From Rhizobiaceae bacterium (GTDB lineage: Bacteria; Pseudomonadota; Alphaproteobacteria; Rhizobiales; Rhizobiaceae), in the NCBI GenBank assembly GCA_019635695.1, contig JAHBYZ010000029.1, positions 1 to 36,933 of the forward strand: DNA of 36,933 nucleotides. Reading direction: 5' to 3'. Below the pieces are notes generated by a model. It was not told the DNA's origin. It saw nothing but the letters and a program-made list of their open reading frames with translations, and searched no databases. Positions 1 to 7,037 of the stretch are shown one piece after another. Made by a program: the position numbers and the translations under genes. How positions within the stretch are numbered: position 1 is the first letter of the stretch; each line of letters opens with the position of its first letter.

Positions 1-1228
1 CCTTGTAGACCCACTCGTCCCAGACGCCGCCGAAGGCGAGCGGCGGCACGACGGCGATCAGCGCCGCCACGACCAGAACGCCGGGCGTGTAGTATTTCGA
101 GAACGAGTCGATGAACCGCTCGGTCGGCGCCTTGCTCTCCTGCGCCTCCTCGACCAGCCTGATGATGCGCGAGACCGTGTTGTCCTGAGCAGCCGCGGTC
201 ACCGTGACGCGCAGCACCGCGTCCTGGTTGATCGTGCCGGCATAGACGGCGTCTTCGGGTGCTTTCCGCTTCGGCACCGATTCGCCGGTGACAGGCGCTT
301 CGTCGACCGCGCTCGTGCCCGACAGCACCGTGCCGTCGGCGGGAATGCGGTCGCCGGGGCGAACCATGATGACCGAGCCGACGACAAGCGACTCGGCCGG
401 AACCTCGGTTGTCCGGCCATCGACCTCAAGCAGCGCGGTCTTGGGCACCAGCGTCGCCAGCGCGCGGATGCTGGCCCGCGCCCGTCCGGCGGCCACGCCC
501 TCCAGCAGTTCGCCGACGAGGAACAGGAAGACCACGACGGCGGCCTCCTCGCCGGCGTCGATCACCACCGCGCCGACCGCCGCGATGGTCATCAGCGTCT
601 CGATGGTGAAGGGCATGCCGATGCGCGCGGCCGCAAACGCCCGGCGCGCGATGGGGATCAGGCCGATCGCCATCGCGGCGATGTAGGACCACGGCTCGGT
701 CTGCGGATAGGCGTAAGCCAGCAGCATCGCCGCGCCGAGCGCCAGCCCGCAGGCGATGGTCAGCTTCGCCTTGGACGTCTTCCACCATGGCCCGTCGGAC
801 GGGCCGTGATCGTGCCCGTGGAGACCGGCGGTCTCCGCAGCCTCGTTGTGCCGCCTCTCGGCGGTGCCTGAAGCAGGCTTCTCATGACCACCGTGTCCGG
901 CATGATCGTGTCCGGCATGGTCGTGCGAAGAATGATCGTGCCCCGAATGGTCGTGATCCGAATGGTCGTTCGCGCGCGCCGGGCTGTGCTTTGCCCGCTT
1001 TCCCGCCGGGCCGAAGCCGGCGACGCGATAACCGAGCTTGCTCACTGCGGCGCTGACGGCCTGCAGATCGGCCGCCGGCTCATGCTCAAGCAGCATCGTG
1101 CCGGCCGTGGCGGATACGCTCACGTCGCGCACGCCCGGCGACTGCCGCACCGCCTTGTCGATCTTGGCAGCGCACGCCGCGCAGTCCATGCCCTCGATCG
1201 TGAATCTCGTCTTTTCGGTCGCGTCCAT
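1..1228 (-). CDS. Heavy-metal translocating P1B-type ATPase, N-terminal 409 residues (partial)
   Basis: Metal-exporting P-type ATPase of the inner membrane; the C-terminal half lies outside the window. Reading from ATG 1228, an N-terminal HMA metal-binding domain carries GMDCAAC (C16, C19). A His/Asp-rich linker follows (about residues 88-150, repeated HDH/DHSGHD units). Next come the first hydrophobic membrane segments, then the actuator-domain motif APVTGES and downstream membrane helices. The phosphorylation DKTG and CPC motifs are not in view, so the metal cannot be fixed; the linker and the CadR-like regulator next door favour Zn/Cd/Pb over Cu. A MerR-type promoter at 1255-1285 drives it. 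The start is supported by the HMA domain beginning at once after it. Confidence 0.93.
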   Translation of the reverse strand, partial: MDATEKTRFTIEGMDCAACAAKIDKAVRQSPGVRDVSVSATAGTMLLEHEPAADLQAVSAAVSKLGYRVAGFGPAGKRAKHSPARANDHSDHDHSGHDHSSHDHAGHDHAGHGGHEKPASGTAERRHNEAAETAGLHGHDHGPSDGPWWKTSKAKLTIACGLALGAAMLLAYAYPQTEPWSYIAAMAIGLIPIARRAFAAARIGMPFTIETLMTIAAVGAVVIDAGEEAAVVVFLFLVGELLEGVAAGRARASIRALATLVPKTALLEVDGRTTEVPAESLVVGSVIMVRPGDRIPADGTVLSGTSAVDEAPVTGESVPKRKAPEDAVYAGTINQDAVLRVTVTAAAQDNTVSRIIRLVEEAQESKAPTERFIDSFSKYYTPGVLVVAALIAVVPPLAFGGVWDEWVYK

Positions 1229-1254
1229 CACATCACCTGACTGTCGATGGACAA

Positions 1255-1285
1255 CGCCTAATCCCTCTAGTGGCTAGAGGCTCAA
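1255..1285 (-). promoter_or_regulatory. MerR-type promoter/operator of the P1B-ATPase gene
   Basis: On the minus strand: -35 TTGAGC (1285-1280), 19-bp spacer, -10-like TAGGCG (1260-1255). The spacer contains the dyad CCTCTAG-CCA-CTAGAGG. An over-long 19-bp spacer spanning a dyad is the hallmark of MerR-family promoters. The dyad matches those at 1782 and 2423. Confidence 0.8.
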
Positions 1286-1358
1286 GAGGGAAAATCACCA
1301 TAGAGCGGAACACGGCCGCACCGGGTTCCGTCGGTGTTTTCGCGGACGAGGCCTTCTT

Positions 1359-1778
1359 TTAGCTTCTATGGAGCGGACGCGGCGACAGGGATTCGATGAT
1401 GCGACAGTCGGCCACGACGCCGCTGCCGCAACGGTCGATCATGCGGTCGAGTTCCGCCTTCAAGGACGCAAGGTCGGCGATCTTGCGAACGACTTCTTCG
1501 CGATGTTCCTTGGCGATGGCGTCGACGGAAGCGCAAGGCTGGTCCTTGTCGTCGGATAGGGTGAGCATTGTGCGGATCTGGTCAAGCGAAAAGCCGAGGT
1601 CACGAGAGCGCCGGATGAAGCTTAGACGCTCGACGTGCGCCAGGTCGTAGGAGCGGTAGTTGCCGTCCGTTCGCGCCGGCGGAGGCAGGAGCCCGGCCTT
1701 CTCGTAGAAGCGCACAGTCTCCACCTTCGTGCCTGTCTCGCGAGCCAGATAGCCTATGGTGATTACGTTCGCCGTCAT
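1359..1778 (-). CDS. MerR-family metal-responsive regulator (CadR/PbrR/CueR group)
   Basis: A 139-aa dimeric activator/repressor that untwists promoters with long spacers on binding metal. The N-terminal winged HTH (ITIGYLARETG ... VRFYEKAGLL, residues 6-31) and long dimerisation helix are clear. Metal-ligand candidates are C82, C117 and C125. C82 lies 35 residues before C117, the place where Zn/Cd/Pb sensors have Cys and CueR has Ser. The C117-x7-C125 loop, followed by RIIESLS, has the CueR loop length. Specificity is therefore ambiguous, with a divalent metal more likely. The gene diverges from the HXXEE gene, and its start codon lies just beyond that promoter's -35, so it is probably autoregulated from the shared intergenic region. 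Confidence 0.92.
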   Translation of the reverse strand: MTANVITIGYLARETGTKVETVRFYEKAGLLPPPARTDGNYRSYDLAHVERLSFIRRSRDLGFSLDQIRTMLTLSDDKDQPCASVDAIAKEHREEVVRKIADLASLKAELDRMIDRCGSGVVADCRIIESLSPRPLHRS

Positions 1779-1781
1779 CTC

Positions 1782-1812
1782 TTGACCCTATAGTCACTAG
1801 AGGCATTAGCCC
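1782..1812 (+). promoter_or_regulatory. MerR-type promoter/operator between merR and the HXXEE gene
   Basis: TTGACC (1782-1787), 19-bp spacer with dyad CCTATAG-TCA-CTAGAGG, then TAGCCC (1807-1812). It faces the HXXEE gene and overlaps the upstream region of the divergent merR, so it can serve both target activation and merR autoregulation. Confidence 0.8.
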
Positions 1813-1856
1813 TTGCCTACGGCCTGTTGTTCGGGCTGTCGAGACAGGGAAACACC

Positions 1857-2426
1857 ATGCAAAAGCGCAATACCGTGATCGCCCTTGCGATCCTCTACAC
1901 AATCGCCGTCGTGGCGATCGGATACGTGCTGCTCGGAGCGGTTGGAGCCGGGTTGTTCACTCTAGGCTTCCTGGGCGGGCTGATCGTCTGGCTTGCCATG
2001 CCCGAGCGTGCGACCTTCGCCGATATACGCGCGCCGTTCTTCATCACGCTCGGCCTGTTCGTGCTGCATAAGATCGAGGAGCGCGAGCTCGATTTCTTCC
2101 CGGCATTGTCTTCGATCACTGGGGTTCCGGTTCCGGAAGCCGGATCTCCGCTCGCCATCTTACTCTATGTGCTTGCTGGAGCCTGGCTGCTGGTGCCGTT
2201 GCTGATGCCGCGGAGACACTCGTTCGGTTACTATCTCGCGTGGAGCTTCTTCACCTCGATGGGTGTCATCGAGCTGGCACATTTCGCATTTCCGCTCTTT
2301 CGCGACGGCCCCTACGGCTACTTTCCCGGGATGGCGAGCGTGATGCTCCTGGCTCCGGCGGCGTGGTGGGGGCTTTATCGGATGGCGGTGCCGCCTGCGA
2401 CAAACGGACCAGCGCGCACCGCTTGA
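1857..2426 (+). CDS. HXXEE-motif integral membrane protein
   Basis: A 189-aa protein with about five to six hydrophobic segments and the motif H71-K-I-E74-E75, which defines the HXXEE family of unknown function; the motif sits at the end of a membrane helix. ATG 1857 is chosen because AGGGA lies 6 nt upstream; a TTG 30 nt further up has no comparable ribosome site. It follows a MerR-type promoter. Its stop codon TGA (2424-2426) lies inside the -35 of the next MerR-type promoter. Co-regulation suggests a role in metal handling, but no biochemical function can be read from the sequence. Confidence 0.8.
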   Translation: MQKRNTVIALAILYTIAVVAIGYVLLGAVGAGLFTLGFLGGLIVWLAMPERATFADIRAPFFITLGLFVLHKIEERELDFFPALSSITGVPVPEAGSPLAILLYVLAGAWLLVPLLMPRRHSFGYYLAWSFFTSMGVIELAHFAFPLFRDGPYGYFPGMASVMLLAPAAWWGLYRMAVPPATNGPARTA

Positions 2427-2453
2427 CCCTGTAGCTGCTAGAGGCGCTACCGA
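2423..2453 (+). promoter_or_regulatory. MerR-type promoter/operator of the PCuAC-SCO operon
   Basis: TTGACC (2423-2428), 19-bp spacer with dyad CCTGTAG-CTG-CTAGAGG, then TACCGA (2448-2453). It has the same architecture as the sites at 1255 and 1782. The -35 overlaps the stop codon of the HXXEE gene. Confidence 0.78.
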
Positions 2454-2541
2454 GTGCCTAAGGTTCGAGCCACCAGCACCCGCCCGCGACAGGCGCAGTG
2501 CTGCAAAGACCGACCCTAGGACGACGAAGTGGAGTTCTACA

Positions 2542-3030
2542 ATGACGAGGCTGCTTGCGGCGCTTGCAATGTCGATGGCGCTTTCGGGCGTTGCGCTCGC
2601 CCACCAGTTCAAGGTCGGCCCGATCGAGGTCGGACATCCGTGGTCGCGGCCCACGCCGCCTTCCGCGCCGGTTGCGAGCGGCTACGTCAAGTTGACGAAC
2701 GGCGGAGCCGAGACGGACCGCCTCGTCGAAATCACCTCACCAATCGGGAAGCGGGCGGAGATCCATCGATCCCTGGTGCAGGACGGCGTGGCCACGATGC
2801 GGCCGCTGACCGAAGGCGTCGCGATCGAGCCCGGCGCGACGGTCGATTTCGAGGCTGAGCGCCTGCATGTCATGTTCATCGAGCCTACGCGCCAGTTGAA
2901 GGAGGACGAGAAGTTCCCCGCGACTCTTGTCTTCGAGAAGGCGGGGAGCGTGGAGGTCGAGTTCGTCGTGCAGCGGCGTCCGGCACCGGCGGCTCCTGAA
3001 GACCATTCGGGACACGGCGCCGCGCCATGA
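2542..3030 (+). CDS. Periplasmic copper chaperone PCuAC
   Basis: A 162-aa exported protein with a signal peptide of about 20 residues ending ALA. The mature part is a cupredoxin-like PCuAC (DUF461) domain carrying the Cu(I) site H75-x10-M86-x22-H109-x-M111, matching the family pattern H(M)x10Mx21HxM apart from one residue of spacing. The C-terminus is His/Gly-rich (DHSGHG), perhaps an extra metal site. In the family it delivers Cu(I) to the CuA centre of cytochrome oxidase together with SCO. GGAG lies 7 nt before ATG 2542. It overlaps the SCO gene by 4 nt (ATGA), so the two are translationally coupled. Confidence 0.93.
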   Translation: MTRLLAALAMSMALSGVALAHQFKVGPIEVGHPWSRPTPPSAPVASGYVKLTNGGAETDRLVEITSPIGKRAEIHRSLVQDGVATMRPLTEGVAIEPGATVDFEAERLHVMFIEPTRQLKEDEKFPATLVFEKAGSVEVEFVVQRRPAPAAPEDHSGHGAAP

Positions 3031-3641
3031 GCGGGGTGAAGCTGTTCCGGATTGCGACTTGGGCTGCGATCGCGATTCTCGCGGGACTCCTGATCGGCTT
3101 CAGCGGCATTCTGCCGGGGACCGGCCGTGTCGACGAGCCGGCAGGGTCGGGCGAGGCCCGCGTCGGCGGGCCTTTCACGCTGACCTCGCACAAGGGCGAG
3201 CGATTCGACAACGCCCGCCTCGCGGGGAAGCCGTACCTGATATTCTTCGGCTTCACGCATTGTCCTGACATCTGCCCGACGACCTTGCTCGAGCTCACCG
3301 ACCTGATGGCCGAGCTCGGCTCGGGCGCGGATCGCATCACGCCTCTCTTCATCACCGTCGATCCCGAACGCGACACCCAGCAGATGCTGGCGGACTACAT
3401 GACCGCGTTCGACGAGCGCATCGTGGCGCTACGCGGCACCCCGGAAGAGACCGACGCCGCGGTGAAGGCTTTTGCCGCTTACTACCGCAAGGTGCCGCTG
3501 GAAGGCGGCAACTACTCGATGGACCACACGGCCGGCGTGTTCATGATGGACGGGAAAGGCAGGTTCTCGGGCGTTCTCGACATCCACGAGCCACGGGAAG
3601 CCGTGCTTGCCAAGCTACGGCGCCTAATCGAAGCAGGTTGA
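3027..3641 (+). CDS. SCO1/SenC/PrrC-family copper chaperone
   Basis: A 204-aa membrane-anchored thioredoxin-fold protein. One N-terminal transmembrane anchor (about residues 8-30) is followed by the periplasmic domain with the copper/redox site C79-P-D-I-C83 and the third ligand H167 (MDHTAGVF). The family metallates or reduces the CuA site of cytochrome c oxidase subunit II. The length is typical. It is coupled to PCuAC by a 4-nt overlap and sits in the MerR-controlled metal island, so it may serve periplasmic copper buffering as well as oxidase assembly. No obvious terminator follows in the next 150 bases. Confidence 0.94.
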   Translation: MSGVKLFRIATWAAIAILAGLLIGFSGILPGTGRVDEPAGSGEARVGGPFTLTSHKGERFDNARLAGKPYLIFFGFTHCPDICPTTLLELTDLMAELGSGADRITPLFITVDPERDTQQMLADYMTAFDERIVALRGTPEETDAAVKAFAAYYRKVPLEGGNYSMDHTAGVFMMDGKGRFSGVLDIHEPREAVLAKLRRLIEAG

Positions 3642-3796
3642 TCAGGAACCTGCTGCATCCCCGCCGCCACACCTCGATATTAGTCAGATCAAAGAACTAC
3701 CGGGGCCGAAGGACAGCAGCGGCTTACTATTGACGCATAAGGTCGGTGCCCGGCCTTATTCCAGCAACTTGGTAAGAAAGGATCAACCTGAGAAAT

Positions 3797-4450
3797 TCAA
3801 TTGCGCTTCTCTAACCCCGTTCCTCCCGCAAGTCTTCGCACCGCGTCCTTTGACCAACTCTCCCTCTGGCCAATTTCAACCTTAACCAAGGGCCGCCCAA
3901 TGCGGACTGCAAGTTGAATTCCGGCGTTCACAAGATTGATAATCTGCAAGGATACAGAACTGTCTTCGTCTTGATGAGGGTACTCGAATTCTGCCTGTGG
4001 TACCGAGCGATCGCTTGAAATCAAACATCTTGGCGGTGAATCGATTTCGTTTTGGGCCAGAATGCGAAATATATATTCCGCTGAATCTTCCGTCAGCATA
4101 TTTCGCAGTGTTTCAACGTGAACCCGCTCACCGTGAATTTCGCACGTTCCCTCAACATTAAAAAGCGCAAGCTGAATGATGCTTGGCCCATATCTCTTAC
4201 CTATCTTGATGGCTTCAGTTGGAGCTATCCCCCACCTTGTTACCTCGTAGGCGAGTAAAAGGACCGCCGTCTCTCTAAGGCTGTAGCGCGCATGACTACG
4301 CTTCTCTTTCTGCAGCTGCCCGCGACTTCGCCAGACCCTCTGCATTTCGGTGGTCAAGCCACTGGCAGCTTCTAATTCCGAGGGTGTCAACTCCAGTTCC
4401 GGCTCTCCGAAGTTGATCACCGGCAAGCCAGCTAGTTCCATCGTCGGCAT
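3797..4450 (-). CDS. MerR-like helix-turn-helix protein of the accessory island
   Basis: A 217-aa protein, not recognised at family level. After an acidic N-terminus (ELELTPSELEAASG), residues about 24-75 look like a MerR-type winged HTH: a TPSELEAASGLT helix pair, a W-R-S-R-G wing, an ARYSLRETAVLLLAYE segment and a GIAPTEAIKIG helix. The rest is a mixed alpha/beta region of unknown role. ATG 4450 is preferred over longer frames because GAGGA lies upstream at good spacing. It is 14 nt downstream of the 70-aa gene, so the two form one unit. Base composition is lower in GC than the flanking chromosome, consistent with acquired DNA. It is probably a local regulator acting on the dyads at 4700-4845. 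Confidence 0.6.
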   Translation of the reverse strand: MPTMELAGLPVINFGEPELELTPSELEAASGLTTEMQRVWRSRGQLQKEKRSHARYSLRETAVLLLAYEVTRWGIAPTEAIKIGKRYGPSIIQLALFNVEGTCEIHGERVHVETLRNMLTEDSAEYIFRILAQNEIDSPPRCLISSDRSVPQAEFEYPHQDEDSSVSLQIINLVNAGIQLAVRIGRPLVKVEIGQRESWSKDAVRRLAGGTGLEKRN

Positions 4451-4464
4451 TCTTTGGTCCTCGG

Positions 4465-4677
4465 CTAGTCGGTCGCCGCGAGTAGGTGAACCCGGTGCAG
4501 CGGCACGACAATTTGAACGGGGGGCTCGACCGTCTGTCCTCCTTCTTCTTGCAGCAGGCCACACAGGAAGCGCCGCCTAGCGAGCAAGTCACCAACCTCG
4601 TTTAGCGATTTGCAGTCCCCCACATCGATTACCTTGGGCGCCGATACGCCAACGAGAAACACGCTTACCAGGCACAT
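4465..4677 (-). CDS. Small hypothetical protein, 70 aa
   Basis: Begins MCLVSVFLVGVSAPKVIDVG and has no recognised family. ATG 4677 is chosen because CGGAG lies 7 nt upstream; an in-frame ATG seven codons earlier lacks a ribosome site. The N-terminal dozen residues are hydrophobic and the middle (ARRRFLCGLL) is basic. It directly precedes the MerR-like gene on the same strand, suggesting a two-gene unit transcribed from the dyad-rich region to its right. It could be a partner or anti-regulator of that protein, but this is only inferred from position. Confidence 0.5.
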   Translation of the reverse strand: MCLVSVFLVGVSAPKVIDVGDCKSLNEVGDLLARRRFLCGLLQEEGGQTVEPPVQIVVPLHRVHLLAATD

Positions 4678-4699
4678 TTTGGAACTCCGGATGGGCACG

Positions 4700-4850
4700 C
4701 AGAATCGTATCGAACACGTGATATAGCGTGTCGCATATCATATTTTTCGGAGATAGCCACGATATTTCGTATCGTTCCCGATTTGGTCACTTGCGCGTCG
4801 TGCGGCGATAAATCATATCTCGGATACGCTTTAGCGTATTGACGCTGCGT
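4700..4850. promoter_or_regulatory. Dyad-rich AT-rich divergent control region
   Basis: Lies between the minus-strand 70-aa/MerR-like pair and the plus-strand sigma-like gene. It holds several dyads: GATAT...ATATC (4720-4739), ACGATA-N5-TATCGT (4759-4775), GATA-N5-TATC (4807-4819) and ATACGC-N4-GCGTAT (4824-4839). The direct repeat TCGTATCG occurs at 4705 and 4767. The last dyad abuts TTGACG (4839-4844), a candidate -35 for the plus-strand gene. This is a likely operator cluster; a role as transposon-end binding sites cannot be excluded. Confidence 0.5.
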
Positions 4851-4907
4851 TAAATTCGCAACGATGAAACTTGAGTGCGTTCTTGATGCGTTATGTAGGA
4901 GACGAGT

Positions 4908-5369
4908 ATGAGTAGTCCGAACTGTATCCTCTCATGGCTGCCCAGCCTTCGGCGGGTCGCCGCCGCTGCTACAGGCTCTACTGCAAAAGGAGACGTGGCT
5001 GTTGAGGGTATGATCAAAGACATGATTGGGAGTACGCCGCGGTGCGTGCCGCATTATCCCGCTCGCATTGACTGGCTCCGTGCGCTGATTGCGCAACTGA
5101 TTGCCGCGGACGTTACATCCAACGCCGCAACCAGCTTCGAAGACCGTGATGAGCAGGCGTTGGCCGCCCTGCCCATTGTGCCGCGTTTGGCGCTTCTCCT
5201 CTATTTTGGCGAGGAACTCACCTTGTCAGAGATTTCGGCTGTCCTTGACGTAGCTCAGCACGATCTTATCAACATTCTGCAGGACGCATCCTCGGCGTTT
5301 GGAGCCGACGCGATCATCTCTACTGCACCGGGAGGCGGTGGCGAACCTGCGTTGCTCGAGGCGAACTAA
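4908..5369 (+). CDS. Sigma-70 region-4-like HTH protein
   Basis: A 153-aa protein. Residues about 84-135 (QALAALPIVPRLALLLYF-GEELTLSEISAVLDV) resemble region 4 of ECF sigma factors: a helix ending in hydrophobics, then an HTH of the 'l(s/t)xxEIAxxLxv' kind. No region 2 is visible, so it is unlikely to be a complete sigma factor. The N-terminal 50 residues are low-complexity and unassigned. GGAG lies 7 nt before ATG 4908. It is transcribed away from the MerR-like pair across the dyad-rich region. It could be a regulator of the accessory island; the family call is tentative. Confidence 0.55.
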   Translation: MSSPNCILSWLPSLRRVAAAATGSTAKGDVAVEGMIKDMIGSTPRCVPHYPARIDWLRALIAQLIAADVTSNAATSFEDRDEQALAALPIVPRLALLLYFGEELTLSEISAVLDVAQHDLINILQDASSAFGADAIISTAPGGGGEPALLEAN

Positions 5370-5649
5370 TTTCGATAAGCCGGTCGGCCTGCTTGCGCCG
5401 CACGAGATTGGTGCGGCGCCGCCCGTCCTCGCAATAGCTTAGTGCCGCCTGGCTCGAGGCAGAGATCACCCGACACGTTGCGCACCACGCCTGGTTCGAA
5501 CCGCGCAATGGATGAAGCTTGCCTTCCTGGCGGTAATCGGCGGTGAGCCGCCGTCGCAAAAATCTTGACAAGACACCCTTGGCATGGGACGATGTTCCTA
5601 GCATCGGCGGGGCCGGTGCTTCCCTACATCGTTAGTCAAGGAGTGTCGT
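5370..5649. other. Intergenic stretch with a promoter-like element
   Basis: No convincing gene on the plus strand. A minus-strand frame (5320-5604) overlaps the end of the sigma-like gene and lacks a ribosome site, so I do not call it. TTGACA at 5565-5570 with GACGAT 17 nt later (5588-5593) is a plausible promoter for the gene at 5650. CTTGAC at 5564 and GTCAAG at 5633 form a widely spaced inverted repeat. Confidence 0.35.
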
Positions 5650-5937
5650 ATGACGCATTTGCGTGCTTCGACAACCATGTCCCCCGCCGAAATCATGGCG
5701 CGTTATGGTTGTCCCATCGATCCTGAGAAAACCAATCACCTCCCGTTCAGCGAGCGGGAGGCGCTTTTCCAATACTCGAAGATGATCGCGCGATGGCGCG
5801 CCGAGTTGAGGGACCTCGAAGCCGAACTGGCTGCTGATCCATTTGGCGGTCGATATCACAGTACGGTTCGCCGTATTGAGGAACTTCGCGCGCTTATTGG
5901 AGCGCTGTTCCAGTTCGTCCGGCCTTACCAGAGGTAG
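5650..5937 (+). CDS. Small hypothetical protein with predicted coiled coil, 95 aa
   Basis: Not recognised. AAGGAG lies 8 nt before ATG 5650. The N-terminus (SPAEIMARYGCPIDPEK) is followed by charged helical sequence (REALFQYSKMIARWRAELRDLEAEL, then VRRIEELRALIGALF) with heptad-like hydrophobics, so a short helical or coiled-coil protein is likely. It is preceded by a TTGACA promoter-like element and followed by a strong G/C hairpin, so it is probably monocistronic. It lies between the sigma-like gene and the tns operon on the same strand and is likely cargo or an accessory of the same island. Confidence 0.5.
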   Translation: MTHLRASTTMSPAEIMARYGCPIDPEKTNHLPFSEREALFQYSKMIARWRAELRDLEAELAADPFGGRYHSTVRRIEELRALIGALFQFVRPYQR

Positions 5938-5946
5938 TGGGTGTTA

Positions 5947-5979
5947 GGCGAGGCGGCCGTAATGAGCGGCCGCCTCGCC
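5947..5979 (+). terminator. 13-bp perfect G/C hairpin after the 95-aa gene
   Basis: Arms 5947-5959 and 5967-5979 are perfectly complementary (13 bp, nearly all G/C) around a 7-nt loop, 9 nt after the stop codon. No T-run follows, so it would be a weak intrinsic terminator or an RNA-stabilising structure. Confidence 0.5.
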
Positions 5980-6302
5980 CCTCCATGTAGCGGGATGGCG
6001 CCCCCCACGATTCCAGCGGCGTCTCTGCTGGCCAATCTGGCAGCTAGTTGCATCGACCGAGTTCTCGCGGCAAAAAATATGGCTTGAGCGCGCGCCAATC
6101 GCCCTACTGCGAAAAAAATCTTCATCTTCACTACATCAGTATCCTAAGGTCAGTAATTTTCCCTATACATCGCATGTTCACTTTATGTTTCTTTCGCCTC
6201 CGCTTTTGCGGCTGTTAAGAAATACTTGACATAGTCCTACATATTGAAATTGGATACTCGCCTTCCTTGATTCCTCGCCAACACGGCTGAAGGAATCGCA
6301 CA
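5980..6302. promoter_or_regulatory. Leader/promoter region of the tns operon; possible transposon end
   Basis: No gene is visible. From about 6100 the sequence becomes A/T-rich. TTGACA at 6226-6231 is a good -35, but no convincing -10 is seen at 16-18 nt. GAAGGA at 6289-6294 is the ribosome site for tnsA. TACAT recurs at 6132, 6166 and 6238. In Tn7 the element end with its TnsB sites lies just upstream of tnsA, so this is the first place to look for an end; I do not see an unambiguous inverted repeat with the other side. Confidence 0.35.
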
Positions 6303-7037
6303 TTGCGTAGATCGTACGAGCGGGCCAGTTCCTGGGATATCCTCCCAACTGGGGAATTTTCGGACCCGTCGGTTTGGACGCCCCCAGCGCAGAGTCTCGG
6401 AACCCGAGCCATCGAAGCTCGTAGCCAAGGCAGTGCTCGCGTCTTCATGAATGCGGCCGGTCGAAAGATGGTCCTCGAAAGCGGACTTGAAGGCAAGGTC
6501 GCGGCCGCACTCCTCGCGCGTCGTGACGTGGCAATGCTTCAGGAGCAGCCCACGCCTGTGGATTTCATCGATTTCGAAGGGCGCGACCGGAAGCACTACT
6601 TCGATTTCCTGGCGACGATGTCGGATGGGCGCCGTGTAGCCATTTCCGTGAAACCGCAGGCGCGGGTAACGCCACGCTTCCGGGAAGAACTGTTTCTCAT
6701 CGCCTCGCAGGTGGACCCTCGCTACGCGGCGGGAGTGCTTCTGGTAACCGATCAAGCTGTCCCACCGAAGGTCGTCACCGACGCATTGATCCTAAACTCG
6801 GTGATGTTGGATCGGGACTACGAAGCGTACGCATCGCTCGCGGAAATCTTGAGAACGTTCCGAGCCCCAACCACCATCCAATATTTGGGCAGCATGCTGC
6901 GGCGCCGCACCAGCGGCTTTCGCGCAGTGGTCCGCTTGATCGGTGCTGGGTTGCTGCTTCGCGTCGACCACAGCCCGCTTTCGATCGCTTCACGCGTGCG
7001 CGCCGCTGATCTCGTCCATGTGCAGGAGCAGCCATGA
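6303..7037 (+). CDS. tnsA: TnsA-like transposon endonuclease
   Basis: A 244-aa protein that in Tn7 cuts the 5' transposon ends beside TnsB, converting replicative into cut-and-paste transposition. The restriction-like core is visible: E63 in the LE-GKV helix, an EQPTPVDFID strand, D101 in HYFDFLAT and K117 in ISVKP. The residue two before the Lys, Gln in E. coli TnsA, is Ser115 here. A helical C-terminal part (about 150-244) would contact TnsC. The start is TTG 6303 with GAAGGA 8 nt upstream; no better ATG precedes the conserved domain. It overlaps tnsB by 4 nt. Confidence 0.85.
   Translation: MRRSYERASSWDILPTGEFSDPSVWTPPAQSLGTRAIEARSQGSARVFMNAAGRKMVLESGLEGKVAAALLARRDVAMLQEQPTPVDFIDFEGRDRKHYFDFLATMSDGRRVAISVKPQARVTPRFREELFLIASQVDPRYAAGVLLVTDQAVPPKVVTDALILNSVMLDRDYEAYASLAEILRTFRAPTTIQYLGSMLRRRTSGFRAVVRLIGAGLLLRVDHSPLSIASRVRAADLVHVQEQP

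Noticed and set aside
5320..5604. Minus-strand 94-aa open frame with Cys residues
   Set aside because: It overlaps the 3' end of the sigma-like gene antisense, has no ribosome site near its ATG, and I recognise no family.
6120..6260. TACAT motifs as TnsB binding sites
   Set aside because: Only five matching bases at irregular spacing, with no counterpart on the other side of the operon.
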